Assembly (NCBI RefSeq): GCF_035605935.1
Contig: NZ_DATNGK010000298.1
Span: 1 to 17,063, forward strand
Origin: Actinocrinis sp035605935
GTDB taxonomy: Bacteria; Actinomycetota; Actinomycetes; Streptomycetales; Catenulisporaceae
DNA: 17,063 bases
Reading direction: 5' to 3'
A program made the position numbers and the translations under genes. Below the pieces are notes generated by a model that was given only the letters and a program-made list of their open reading frames with translations, was not told the origin of the DNA and did not search any database. Positions 1 to 6,145 of the stretch are shown here, piece after piece. Within the stretch, counting starts at the first letter, position 1; each line of letters opens with the position of its first letter.

Positions 1-89
1 ATCAAGGTTCCGCGATGGTCGGTCGAGGTTCGTGAAAGTTCGCGATGGTCTGCGGGCAGTGAGCGGGCATCGATCAAAAAGGGGCGTAG

Positions 90-245
90 ATGGGCTAGAC
101 GAAAGAACGTATCAACGACGACGGCAAGATCCGCTACCAAGCATGGTGGCGAGACCACCGCGGCCACGAGCGATCAGCAGTCACCTACAGCACCGAGCGG
201 CAAGCCGACTAAGCCTGGCAGCACGCCGAGGCAAAGCTGGCACTC
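90..245 (+). pseudogene. Decayed N-terminal stub of a tyrosine recombinase (phage/ICE integrase)
   Basis: Reading from the ATG at 90 gives M-G-stop-TKERINDDGKIRYQAWWRDHRGHE, then SAVTYSTERQAD-stop-AWQHAEAKLA. This resembles the N-terminal arm-binding region of actinobacterial site-specific integrases (K/R-rich start, G.IRYQ.W.RD..G.E, then a T.S...QA..W...AEA.LA helix). Two in-frame stops (TAG at 96-98 and TAA about 40 codons on) inactivate it, and the similarity ends near 240 where an unrelated transposase fragment on the other strand begins. The catalytic domain (R..HxxR..Y) is absent. A purine-rich ribosome-binding stretch (ggggcg) precedes the ATG. The family call rests on sequence feel without a database search; the decay itself is directly visible. 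Confidence 0.55.
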
Positions 246-399
246 GCACCGTCTTCGCGCCGCACCCGGGACAGGCCACCGGCCCGCCGGGCGTACGCGC
301 TCGCACCACGATCCGGTCTTCCTCGCCCGTCACCTCCTCGATGACCAGCGGCGACAGCCCCGAGAAAACCACGCCAATAAGGTCGCTGACATCATGCAC
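238..399 (-). pseudogene. Truncated ISL3-family transposase, N-terminal zinc-ribbon stub
   Basis: From a GTG at 399 the minus strand reads VHDVSDLIGVVFSGLSPLVI, continues through an EEVTGEEDRIVVRART segment and reaches a CPGCGAKTVRV zinc-ribbon half. This is the characteristic start of ISL3-family transposases (opening ~55 residues with CPxCG). After that the frame runs into the integrase remnant and loses similarity, so the rest of the zinc-binding region, the helix-turn-helix and the DDE catalytic core are missing. The fragment cannot make transposase. It lies head-to-head with the integrase stub, with a sharp junction near 238-245. No terminal inverted repeat could be identified with confidence upstream of the start. 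Confidence 0.65.
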
Positions 400-402
400 G
401 GC

Positions 403-612
403 TCATGATGCCAAGTGTCGACGCAGCGTCACCACCGAAAGTGCGACAGAGCCGATAGCTTTACAGACCCGGACACCCACATCATCCGCGGCCACGGGGC
501 GACGGCATCGGGGCCGCGCCTCGTCGAGGACGGCCGGCCAGACTCCCGGGGTATCAGTCTCCTGTTTTTCTTGCGCGAGTCTGGCGGCTTTCTGCTGTCC
601 TTTCCTTAGCTT
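403..612 (-). other. Gap between transposase stub and glycosidase; unassigned coding-like frame
   Basis: No gene is supported here. One minus-strand frame is open from the glycosidase 3' end to a TGA at 403-405 and reads KLKKLRKGQQKAARLAQEKQ followed by a less biased segment containing PVAADDVGVRVCKAIGSVA. It has no start codon of its own and does not match a family I recognise. It could be the tail of another decayed gene; its third positions are only moderately GC-rich. No clear hairpin terminator follows the glycosidase stop codon. Confidence 0.2.
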
Positions 613-614
613 CT

Positions 615-3302
615 TTAGCTTGGCACCAGCTGCCACTGTTGGTTGGTGCCTCCGTTGGCGGTCCATTGCACGACTTGTGCTCCGTCGCTGGTCGAGCGGC
701 CGTACACGTCCGCGACCAGTCCGCTGTCGTGGCTGACGATGGTGTAGTAACCGTCGCCGGTGGGCTTCAGGTACCACTGCTGGTTGGTGCCGCCGTTGCT
801 GGTCCACTGTTGCAGCTGCAATCCCGCGGCGGAGGAGCCACCGTTGACGTCGAGCACCTTGCCGGTGACCGTGTAGGTCAGGGTGTAGGCGCCGCCCGAT
901 GTAGTGGCGATGGTCCACGCTGCGCCGCCGGTCTGCTGGACGGCCTTGGCGCCGTCCGCGGTGGAGTTGCCAGCGATGGCGAGGGGCTTGCCGCTGTTGC
1001 GGTTGACGATGTGGTACGTCCCCGGTGTGGGGCCGCCGCTGGAGCCGCCGGCCAGGGTGAAGTATTCGGCCGCGTCGGTGAAGGTGGTGGTGCCGGACTT
1101 GGTGGTGGACAGCACCAGGTAGATCCGCGAGCCGGAAGCCGGGGCGGTGAAGGTGACCTGTTGGGTGATGCGGGAGCCGAGCGGGATGGCGAGGGTCACG
1201 CTGCCGGTGGCGATGACCGTGCCGGTGGGCTGGTCCAGGTGCGCCGTCCAGGTGAAGCCGACGGAGGTGCTGGTGAAGTCGTCGTTGAAGACGGTGATGC
1301 TCCGTGTCACGGTGCTGCCGTAGGCGTATGAGGGCACTGCTGAGCTGAGCGGGAAGTCGCCGTTGGAGTCCGAGACGCCGGAGGCCGACCAGTAGGGCAG
1401 GTCCAGGGCGGCGATCGGGTTGAAGGCGGCCTGGATCCGCTGGATCTGCGGGTTGCTCCAGGGGTCGGTCAGGTTGTCGGCGCCGTAGATCGGGTGCCCG
1501 CCTTCTTCGGGGGTGAAGTCGGTGCTCCGAACACCGGGCACGAACCCGGCCCAGGCGGACAGCAGCGTGTAGGGGCGCAGGTCGCTGGCGTCCTTGCCGC
1601 GCTTGGCGGCCGTGGACGTGGCGAACCACTCAAAACCCTGCTTCGTATTGCAGGCGGGCCAGATGTACTCACCGTCGCCGAGGGGGCGGCCGGTCCCGGA
1701 CCAGAGCTGCGAGCCGTAGTGGCCGAAGCCGTCCAGGTAGTGCGGCACGATGTTGAAGTTGGCGTATGTCATGTTCGGGTACTGGTTCGGTGAGGCGCCG
1801 ACACCCGCGTCGACGCTGATCGGCCGGGTGCCGTCGTTGCCGTTCATCGCCGCGTACAGGTCTTGCTCGAACTGCTGAGAGTCGAAGCTGCTGCCGTTCG
1901 GCTCGTTGGCCTGGCTCCAGCGGATGACCGCGGGGTGGTTGCGGTCGCGCAGCACCAGTGCGCGCGCGTGGTTGACCATGTTGTCGTGTCCGGCGACGAA
2001 GTCCTGGGTGTTGTTGGAGCCGCGGATCGCGGTCTCGTCGATGATCATCAGGCCCATCTGATCGGCCACGTCGAGCATGTAGGGGCTGGCCGGCTCCTGG
2101 TGGATGCGCACCACGTTGTAGTTCAGCCGCTGGTAGTTGTCCACCGCCTGCGGCCAGCCGCCGTTGGTGCCCGACGGCGGCAGGAAGCCGGGCAGCGTGT
2201 CGTAGGCGTCGCCCACGCCGCCGTTGTTGACCCGGTCGTAGTCGGCGCCTTGAAGGTTGTCGCCGCGCAGGTTCGCCCGGATGCCGTTGAGGTAGTAGTA
2301 CGCGCCGTTCTGCGTGAACTCCCGGAATCCGAACCGGTAGGTGGCATCGCTGGTGTGCCCGTCGTCGGTGGATGCGTGCACGGATAGATCGTGCAGCTGG
2401 GCACGGTAGCCGGAGCGATAGGGCACGTTCGGCCACCAGTAGGAGGTGGTGCCGAGGTTCCAGGCCACCGGACCGACCGTCACCTTCGCGGTCGAGTGCG
2501 CGGCCACCGTGACGGTCGCGCTCGGCAGTGTCGGGTAGCTGAACGATGTGCCGTTGTCGGAGGCGAGCGAACCGGTCAGCGTCACCGAGCGCGAGCTGCC
2601 CGAGGTATTGGTCACCGACACGTCGTAGGTGAGGCTCTGGTTGGCCACCGAGGTACGCACAAACGCGTCGCTGACGTAGACCGCCGGATACACCTGCAGG
2701 AACGCGGAGCGGAAGATGCCCTGAGGGACCGCTTCGCACCAGTCGGCGGCGACAGGCACCAGATAGTTGCCGGACGAGGTCTTCAGCGCATTGCGACCTT
2801 TGACGTCCACGCTGATCGTGTGCGTGGAACCGGGCGTCACGTACGCGGTGATGTCGAACTTCGAGGGGGTGAAAGCGGTGGTCTGGGTGCCGACCACGCG
2901 CCCGTCCACCGACAGCGTCGCCTGGTGGTTCACCACGCCGAACTCGATCCACACCGACTGCGGCTGCCCCGAGTCCGGCACGGTGATGCTGCGCGAGTAC
3001 ACCGCCTCGCCCACATTCGTGAAGCCCTGCTTGTACCAGCCGCCCCCGGGCACCATGATCGACGTCGTGCCCTGGCCGGCCGGGGTGAAACTCCACGACC
3101 CGGACAGGTCGACGGACGCGACGGCGGCGCCAGTCGCGGCGTAGCTGCGGGCACCGGCGTTCGCAGAGGTCGCAGAAGCCGCAGAAGCCGCGGGGGCGAA
3201 GCGCGGCAGGCCGAACGCGGCGGCCGCACCCACGCCGGTGGCTAACAGCCGTCGACGCGTGGGCTGGTGCTGGTGCTCTGGGATCGAGTCCGAAGCGGGC
3301 AT
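615..3302 (-). CDS. Secreted GH2-like glycoside hydrolase with C-terminal ricin-type (CBM13) lectin domain
   Basis: An 895-residue exported glycosidase. Residues 1-47 form a Tat-type signal (TRRRLLATG, hydrophobic run, then APAASAASA). Residues ~62-205 resemble the GH2 sugar-binding jelly roll (LSGSWSF, VYSRSITVP, VDGRVVGTQTTAFTP, F.LQVYP). About 206-328 is an Ig-like domain, and 330-640 a TIM barrel opening with FGFREF and LNGIRANLRGDN. NHPAVIRWSQANEPN carries the presumed acid/base Glu467; GDGEYIWP carries a candidate nucleophile Glu545. A beta-sandwich follows, then a GGSSGG linker and a lectin domain at ~760-895 with two QW..NGGTNQQW repeats. Substrate (beta-galactoside, glucuronide, mannoside or glucosaminide) cannot be told from sequence alone. 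It probably binds polysaccharide outside the cell. An AGGAGG site with 8-nt spacing supports this ATG. Large open frames on the other strand are GC-driven shadows. Confidence 0.85.
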   Translation of the reverse strand: MPASDSIPEHQHQPTRRRLLATGVGAAAAFGLPRFAPAASAASATSANAGARSYAATGAAVASVDLSGSWSFTPAGQGTTSIMVPGGGWYKQGFTNVGEAVYSRSITVPDSGQPQSVWIEFGVVNHQATLSVDGRVVGTQTTAFTPSKFDITAYVTPGSTHTISVDVKGRNALKTSSGNYLVPVAADWCEAVPQGIFRSAFLQVYPAVYVSDAFVRTSVANQSLTYDVSVTNTSGSSRSVTLTGSLASDNGTSFSYPTLPSATVTVAAHSTAKVTVGPVAWNLGTTSYWWPNVPYRSGYRAQLHDLSVHASTDDGHTSDATYRFGFREFTQNGAYYYLNGIRANLRGDNLQGADYDRVNNGGVGDAYDTLPGFLPPSGTNGGWPQAVDNYQRLNYNVVRIHQEPASPYMLDVADQMGLMIIDETAIRGSNNTQDFVAGHDNMVNHARALVLRDRNHPAVIRWSQANEPNGSSFDSQQFEQDLYAAMNGNDGTRPISVDAGVGASPNQYPNMTYANFNIVPHYLDGFGHYGSQLWSGTGRPLGDGEYIWPACNTKQGFEWFATSTAAKRGKDASDLRPYTLLSAWAGFVPGVRSTDFTPEEGGHPIYGADNLTDPWSNPQIQRIQAAFNPIAALDLPYWSASGVSDSNGDFPLSSAVPSYAYGSTVTRSITVFNDDFTSTSVGFTWTAHLDQPTGTVIATGSVTLAIPLGSRITQQVTFTAPASGSRIYLVLSTTKSGTTTFTDAAEYFTLAGGSSGGPTPGTYHIVNRNSGKPLAIAGNSTADGAKAVQQTGGAAWTIATTSGGAYTLTYTVTGKVLDVNGGSSAAGLQLQQWTSNGGTNQQWYLKPTGDGYYTIVSHDSGLVADVYGRSTSDGAQVVQWTANGGTNQQWQLVPS

Positions 3303-3317
3303 GGAACGAGCCTCCTA
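3303..3317 (-). promoter_or_regulatory. Strong Shine-Dalgarno of the glycosidase, overlapping the preceding stop codon
   Basis: On the minus strand the sequence is TAGGAGGCTCGTTCC followed by ATG. The TAG is the stop of the upstream lectin-domain remnant, and AGGAGG (3316-3311) shares two of its bases. The 8-nt spacer is near ideal. The arrangement suggests the glycosidase was once the second gene of an operon behind another lectin-tagged protein. Confidence 0.65.
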
Positions 3318-3545
3318 CCGTAAGGTCCACTTCTGGCTACTGCCGCCGTTGCAGGTCCACAGCTGCAGCGGCGTGCCGTTGGCCGTCCCCGCGCCGGTGG
3401 CGTCAAGACAGAGCCCTGATTTGTTGCCGGTGATGGTGTCGTTGGGGTGCACCGTGCATTGCTGGTTCTGCTGGCCGTTGCACGACCTCTGCCACCGCAT
3501 GACGCACCCCCTCAGGACTTGCGCACCGTTCACCGCCCACGCGGT
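3315..3545 (-). pseudogene. Orphan ricin-type (CBM13) lectin domain remnant
   Basis: The minus-strand frame ending at 3315 reads SCNGQQNQQCTVHPNDTITG, then NKSGLCLDATGAGTANGTPL and QLWTCNGGSSQKWTLR. This is the classical last one-and-a-half subdomains of a ricin B-type lectin, the module commonly appended to actinobacterial glycosidases. N-terminal to it the frame (VNGAQVLRGCVMRWQR) looks like a mutated copy of the usual NG..VQLW.CNG repeat, and no catalytic domain or signal peptide follows further upstream. I read it as the surviving 3' end of a deleted secreted enzyme. It differs in detail (disulfide-type CNG repeats) from the lectin domain of the downstream glycosidase, so it is not a simple duplicate. 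A 103-residue open frame from 3626 exists but its first ~30 residues look non-coding. Confidence 0.6.
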
Positions 3546-3674
3546 CAGGCAGGCGCACGGCTTGCCGAGAAGAGATGGGATGTGTACACGAGCTGTCGGA
3601 CCGCGTGGATGAAGATGGCAGGACATCGGCGAGCACGCAAGGATCGGCTTAGGTTCGCCGGGACCCGCTGAAGA

Positions 3675-3914
3675 TCAACAGCTTTTCGCGAAGTAGCTGA
3701 CCATTGCCTTTCGAATCGATTCGACGTTCGACTCTGTGCGCCGCCGGTCGCCGCCCGGTGAAACTTTCCGCCCCATACGCACGGAGGTCCGATTGATCAG
3801 CCTCCTTTCCTGGTATGCCGCCAAGCACGGTTGACATCCCATGCCCTCAGTTCCAGGGGCGGCAGCAAGCCACCTGGCGTGGGCGCGGATGATGCGGGTG
3901 TCCTCAATGGTCAT
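3675..3914 (-). CDS. Small hypothetical protein with a CxxC motif
   Basis: A 79-residue frame starting MTIEDTRIIRAHARWLAAAP and containing GMGCQPCLAAYQE, ending YFAKSC. I do not recognise a named family. The first ~40 residues look protein-like (an amphipathic helix followed by a CxxC that could bind metal); the last third, rich in Arg and Ser, is less convincing and may be read-through into non-coding DNA. The ATG overlaps the stop of the preceding frame as ATGA, the usual mark of translational coupling. No strong Shine-Dalgarno precedes it, and third-position GC is lower than in the core genes. Likely a leftover of a mobile element; function unknown. Confidence 0.35.
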   Translation of the reverse strand: MTIEDTRIIRAHARWLAAAPGTEGMGCQPCLAAYQERRLINRTSVRMGRKVSPGGDRRRTESNVESIRKAMVSYFAKSC

Positions 3915-4170
3915 GCTGCGAGCCGGTAGCGGGACCGGTGGGTGCGCTGGCGTTCTCGACCCAGGTGGTGGGCCCGGCATGACTCGATGTCTGCGTTGGA
4001 GGTTGGGGCGCGGGGTTTGAGGGCGGCTTCGACGCCGGCCGGTGACCAGCGGGCTGCGGTGATGTCCGGTGTGCCGGCGACCGGATGGCGGCAGGCGCCC
4101 TCGATCCCGCCGGGGGGCAATCGCCGCGTGACGATGACCGCCAACCGAGTGAGCGGATGCGCGTCGCCTG
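3911..4170 (-). pseudogene. Coding-like C-terminal fragment of an unknown protein
   Basis: The minus frame from about 4170 to the TGA at 3911-3913 keeps a strong GC bias at third positions and reads, towards its end, SNADIESCRAHHLGRERQRT then HRSRYRLAA. It looks like the end of a real protein, though I cannot name the family. The same frame is open up to 4357, but residues upstream of ~4170 are Arg/Pro/Ala-rich shadow-like sequence, and I see no convincing start. The stop overlaps the next ATG (ATGA), linking it to the small CxxC protein downstream. Its position among integrase and transposase remnants suggests it came with an integrated element. Confidence 0.3.
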
Positions 4171-4366
4171 GGCGGTAGCCCGCGCTGGCGGCGACACCGA
4201 ACGGTCGCGCAGATCGCGGACGTTCCGCGCGCGCTGGCGGAGCTGATCCTGGCCGATGCGCGCTTCGATCCCGGCGGGTACGACACGCAGCGTCTGCGCG
4301 CTCGCATCGGGTCGGCCGGTATCTCGCTGGCCACACGTAGAGCGCCGCTGACCGCACCTATGCATC
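4171..4366. other. Non-genic gap with a possible plus-strand protein remnant and an inverted repeat
   Basis: No intact gene. On the plus strand from 4201 one frame reads TVAQIADVPRALAELILADA then RFDPGGYDTQRLRARIGSAG, more protein-like than its complements and loosely reminiscent of the central part of IS5-type DDE transposases, but it has no start, and runs into the antisense of the dehalogenase. A nested inverted repeat, CTGGCCACA at 4327-4335 with TGTGGCCAG at 4385-4393 and CCGCACC at 4352-4358 with GGTGCGG at 4373-4379, straddles the dehalogenase stop and could act as its terminator. Confidence 0.25.
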
Positions 4367-5026
4367 TCAGGTGGTGCGGACCGCTGTGGCCAGCGCGCCG
4401 AGGTCGGGCGCCGTCCAGGTGGGCGCGGGCGTGGCGGGCAGGGGCCGGTGACCGGGACGGGCGAGAAACGCGGTGCGCAGCCCGGCGGCCTGGGCGCCCG
4501 CGATGTCCCAGTCGTGCGCGGCAACCATGACCGCATCGGCCGGCTCGATCCCGAGCGCGTCGATGACGAGCCGGTAGGCCGCGGGTGCGGGTTTGAGGGC
4601 GTTGGCCGCCTCGGCCGAGAAGACCCGCTCGAATCGGTCGGCGATGCCCGCGTGCTCGAGTTGCGCGCGAGCGGTGGCAAGCGGTGAGTTGGTCAGCGCC
4701 ACCAGGCGGTGCCCCGCATCGCGCAGCCGGCCCAACCCGCCGGGGACATCCGGGTGAGCGGGCAGCGACCGCAGCGCGCTGAGGATCGCGCGACGCTGCT
4801 CGTCGGAGGCGACGCGGCCATGTGCCTGCGCGACCGTGGCGAGGCACTCACCGGCAAGGTGGGCGAAGTCCTGGTAGCCGTCGGCCGCGGTGAATGTGAG
4901 CGCGGTGTGGATCAACAGGTCGAACCATTCACCGCGGGCGGCTGGCGTGCCGGTCAGCTCCGCGAACGGCTGGTCGAGGGCCGCGAGGTCCAGCAGGGTC
5001 TCGTTGACATCGAAGACGAACAGCAC
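4367..5026 (-). CDS. Haloacid dehalogenase type II (HAD superfamily)
   Basis: A 219-residue HAD-superfamily hydrolase of the L-2-haloacid dehalogenase type, which hydrolyses 2-haloalkanoic acids to 2-hydroxy acids in the cytoplasm. Motif I is FDVNETLLDL with nucleophile Asp6 and Thr10; the helical cap spans ~16-95; motif II is LTNSP with Ser114; motif III Lys145 in KPAPAAYRLV; motif IV AAHDWDIAGAQAAG with Asp172/Asp174. Length fits the family (~220-230). The start is the GTG at 5026, preceded by AAGGGA at suitable spacing; an upstream extension to 5245 is Arg/Pro-rich and antisense to arsR, so it is rejected. The asparagine/serine pair of classic L-DEX near motif IV is replaced by Ala/His, a pattern common in actinobacterial members, so the true substrate is open. 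It is divergent from an ArsR-type regulator that probably controls it. Confidence 0.82.
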   Translation of the reverse strand: MLFVFDVNETLLDLAALDQPFAELTGTPAARGEWFDLLIHTALTFTAADGYQDFAHLAGECLATVAQAHGRVASDEQRRAILSALRSLPAHPDVPGGLGRLRDAGHRLVALTNSPLATARAQLEHAGIADRFERVFSAEAANALKPAPAAYRLVIDALGIEPADAVMVAAHDWDIAGAQAAGLRTAFLARPGHRPLPATPAPTWTAPDLGALATAVRTT

Positions 5027-5047
5027 CGTGAATCCCTTCGCTCCAGA

Positions 5048-5067
5048 GGTACGACGTCCACCGTACC
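5048..5067. promoter_or_regulatory. Palindromic operator box 1 (GGTAC-N10-GTACC)
   Basis: The 20-bp box GGTACGACGTCCACCGTACC lies 22 bp upstream of the dehalogenase start. Its half-sites GGTAC/GTACC are the same as in box 2, with centres 25 bp apart. As it lies in the divergent dehalogenase-arsR interval it is the likely ArsR dimer site on the dehalogenase side. Assignment is inferred from position and symmetry. Confidence 0.55.
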
Positions 5068-5072
5068 TCAAA

Positions 5073-5092
5073 GGTACGAGAGATGTCGTACC
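5073..5092. promoter_or_regulatory. Palindromic operator box 2 (GGTACGA-N6-TCGTACC)
   Basis: A 20-bp box with perfect 7-bp arms GGTACGA and TCGTACC, ending 7 bp before the arsR Shine-Dalgarno (GGAGG at 5100-5104). Together with box 1 it makes four evenly placed half-sites, as expected for two winged-helix dimers side by side on a shared divergent promoter. Binding here would block both genes, giving autoregulation. Confidence 0.6.
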
Positions 5093-5112
5093 ATGACCTG
5101 GAGGTGATGCGC

Positions 5113-5442
5113 GTGACCGGAGAATTCCCCTGCCCGCCGATGGAAGACGTCGAACTCGGCACGGTGCTCTCGGCACTGGCCGATCCGCTGCGCCGGGCAG
5201 TGGTCGTGCAGTTGGCGAACGGCGAGCACGGCGCGGAGCGGGCATGTGCGTCCTTCGCCCTGCCGGTGGCCAAATCGACGCGCACTCACCATTGGCGCGT
5301 ACTGCGCGAGGCGGGATTGATCCGGCAGCGCGACGCCGGCAACGGCACCTTCGTGCGTCTGCGCCGCGACGAAATCGCCCGCCACTTCCCAGGCCTGCTC
5401 GAACTGATCGTCACCCTGGACCCGGGAACAGTAGAGGCCTGA
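5113..5442 (+). CDS. ArsR/SmtB-family winged-helix repressor
   Basis: A 109-residue dimeric DNA-binding regulator. ELGTVLSALADPLRRAVVVQ is the typical opening helix pair of ArsR proteins; the recognition helix falls in AKSTRTHHWRVLREAGLI (~63-80), followed by the beta-wing RQRDAGNGTFVRLRRDEI. I see no ELCVC-type metal site, only Cys7 and Cys45, so the inducer may be organic (for example the dehalogenase substrate) rather than a metal ion. The GTG at 5113 has GGAGG 8 nt upstream; the ATG at 5107 is only 2 nt from it and an ATG at 5083 lies inside operator box 2, so both are less likely. It is divergent from the dehalogenase and probably represses both itself and that gene. Confidence 0.8.
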   Translation: MTGEFPCPPMEDVELGTVLSALADPLRRAVVVQLANGEHGAERACASFALPVAKSTRTHHWRVLREAGLIRQRDAGNGTFVRLRRDEIARHFPGLLELIVTLDPGTVEA

Positions 5443-5473
5443 CCACCCCGCTCGGCTCCGATCTCGGTCCCGG

Positions 5474-5722
5474 TCACGACCTCGCGGTCGACCGGCGCAC
5501 CTTGCTCGGCCCGTCTTTCGCTTTCGGCGGCAGGGCGCCCACGAAGTCCAGCGCGCCGCGCACCCATCCGGTCAGCTGATCGTCGTCGAGTGCGCCGGGC
5601 CCGACGAACACCATGCCCTTCATCGGACGGCCGGAGAAGTCCATGATCCGCACGTGCGGGCGTTCGAGCGCCGCGTCCGCCGCGGTGGGCGCCTGGCCTG
5701 CATGACTGGGAAGACCGTTGTC
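5474..5722 (-). pseudogene. C-terminal fragment of a TfoX N-terminal-domain protein
   Basis: The minus-strand frame ending with TGA at 5474-5476 reads ALERPHVRIMDFSGRPMKGM, then VFVGPGALDDDQLTGWVRGA and LDFVGALPPKAK. This matches the closing half of the small TfoX-like proteins (RPH.R...GRPM.G...V....L....L..WV......A..LPPK). The first ~50 residues, normally with an R.MFGG..F segment, are missing: the frame is closed by a TAG at 5726-5728 and what lies between is not family-like. The similarity starts about 5690. It is convergent with arsR (31-bp gap). Function, if any, of the intact protein would be poorly defined; this copy looks dead. Confidence 0.55.
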
Positions 5723-6017
5723 GAACTACTGGCTCAGGTCGGACGCGATGCCGTTTTTGCCCAGCGCCAGAGCGCGGATCAGGCCACGCAGCGGGAGCAT
5801 CACGGCGCTCTCAGCCGTGCATCGGTCGCGCTTAGGCCGTGTGTAAGAAGTTTCGCCGGGGCCGCGACGCCTGCCACGCACGCTCGCTGCGTTTTCGCAG
5901 ATTCGCAGAACGGAAGTGGTTCAAATTGCGAAGGACGTGGGCAATCGCCTGGATCAGCCGCTCGGTGCGGCCTGTCGGCCTGTCAGATCTGCGGGCATTG
6001 GCCGGGCGAACGCATGC
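5723..6017. other. Gene-free spacer of degraded DNA between TfoX remnant and tRNA
   Basis: No gene is supported. A short minus-strand stretch ending at the TAG of 5726-5728 reads LPLRGLIRALALGKNGIASD-LSQ with GC-biased third positions and may be the tail of a lost gene. From about 5830 (gtgtaagaagtttcg) the sequence drops in GC and contains no coding-like frame; it may be an old insertion-element end but no matching inverted repeat was found. Confidence 0.3.
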
Positions 6018-6053
6018 CAGCGGCCGTCTTCCGATCTCGGAAAACGGCCGCTG
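6018..6053. terminator. Hairpin terminator behind tRNA-Pro
   Basis: Perfect 10-bp arms CAGCGGCCGT (6018-6027) and ACGGCCGCTG (6044-6053) enclose TTCCGA/TCGGAA, which extends the stem. It starts 18 bp beyond the tRNA 3' end on the tRNA's transcribed strand. There is no U-run, as is common for high-GC actinobacterial terminators. Confidence 0.7.
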
Positions 6054-6071
6054 ACCTGCATTTATACCGTG

Positions 6072-6145
6072 TCGGGGTGGCGGGATTTGAACCCACGACC
6101 TCTTCGTCCCGAACGAAGCGCGCTGCCAAGCTGCGCTACACCCCG
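6072..6145 (-). tRNA. tRNA-Pro, anticodon CGG
   Basis: The 74-nt minus-strand sequence folds as a cloverleaf: acceptor CGGGGTG/CACCCCG with discriminator A, D-stem GCGC/GCGC, anticodon stem CTTCG/CGAAG with loop TTCGGGA (anticodon CGG), T-stem GTGGG/CCCGC with loop TTCAAAT. No 3' CCA is encoded. It decodes proline CCG codons, frequent in this GC-rich genome. Its 3' end faces the accessory region on the left, the orientation in which tRNA-targeting integrases insert elements. The frame crossing it that reads GWRDLNPRPLRPERSALPSC is a well-known translation artefact of tRNA genes. Confidence 0.97.

Noticed and set aside
1669..3330. A 553-residue minus-strand open frame and several other long frames across the glycosidase
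   Set aside because: They are out-of-frame shadows made by GC-rich codons: Arg/Pro/Ala-rich, no family resemblance, and covered by the well-supported glycosidase frame.
3711..3724. 14-bp palindrome TCGAATCGATTCGA
   Set aside because: It lies inside the weakly supported small frame, far from any promoter, and is built of short TCGA repeats, so chance is a sufficient explanation.
4201..4350. Possible IS5-type transposase fragment on the plus strand
   Set aside because: Only a vague resemblance in the LADARFDPGGYD segment, no catalytic context and no start; not strong enough to name.
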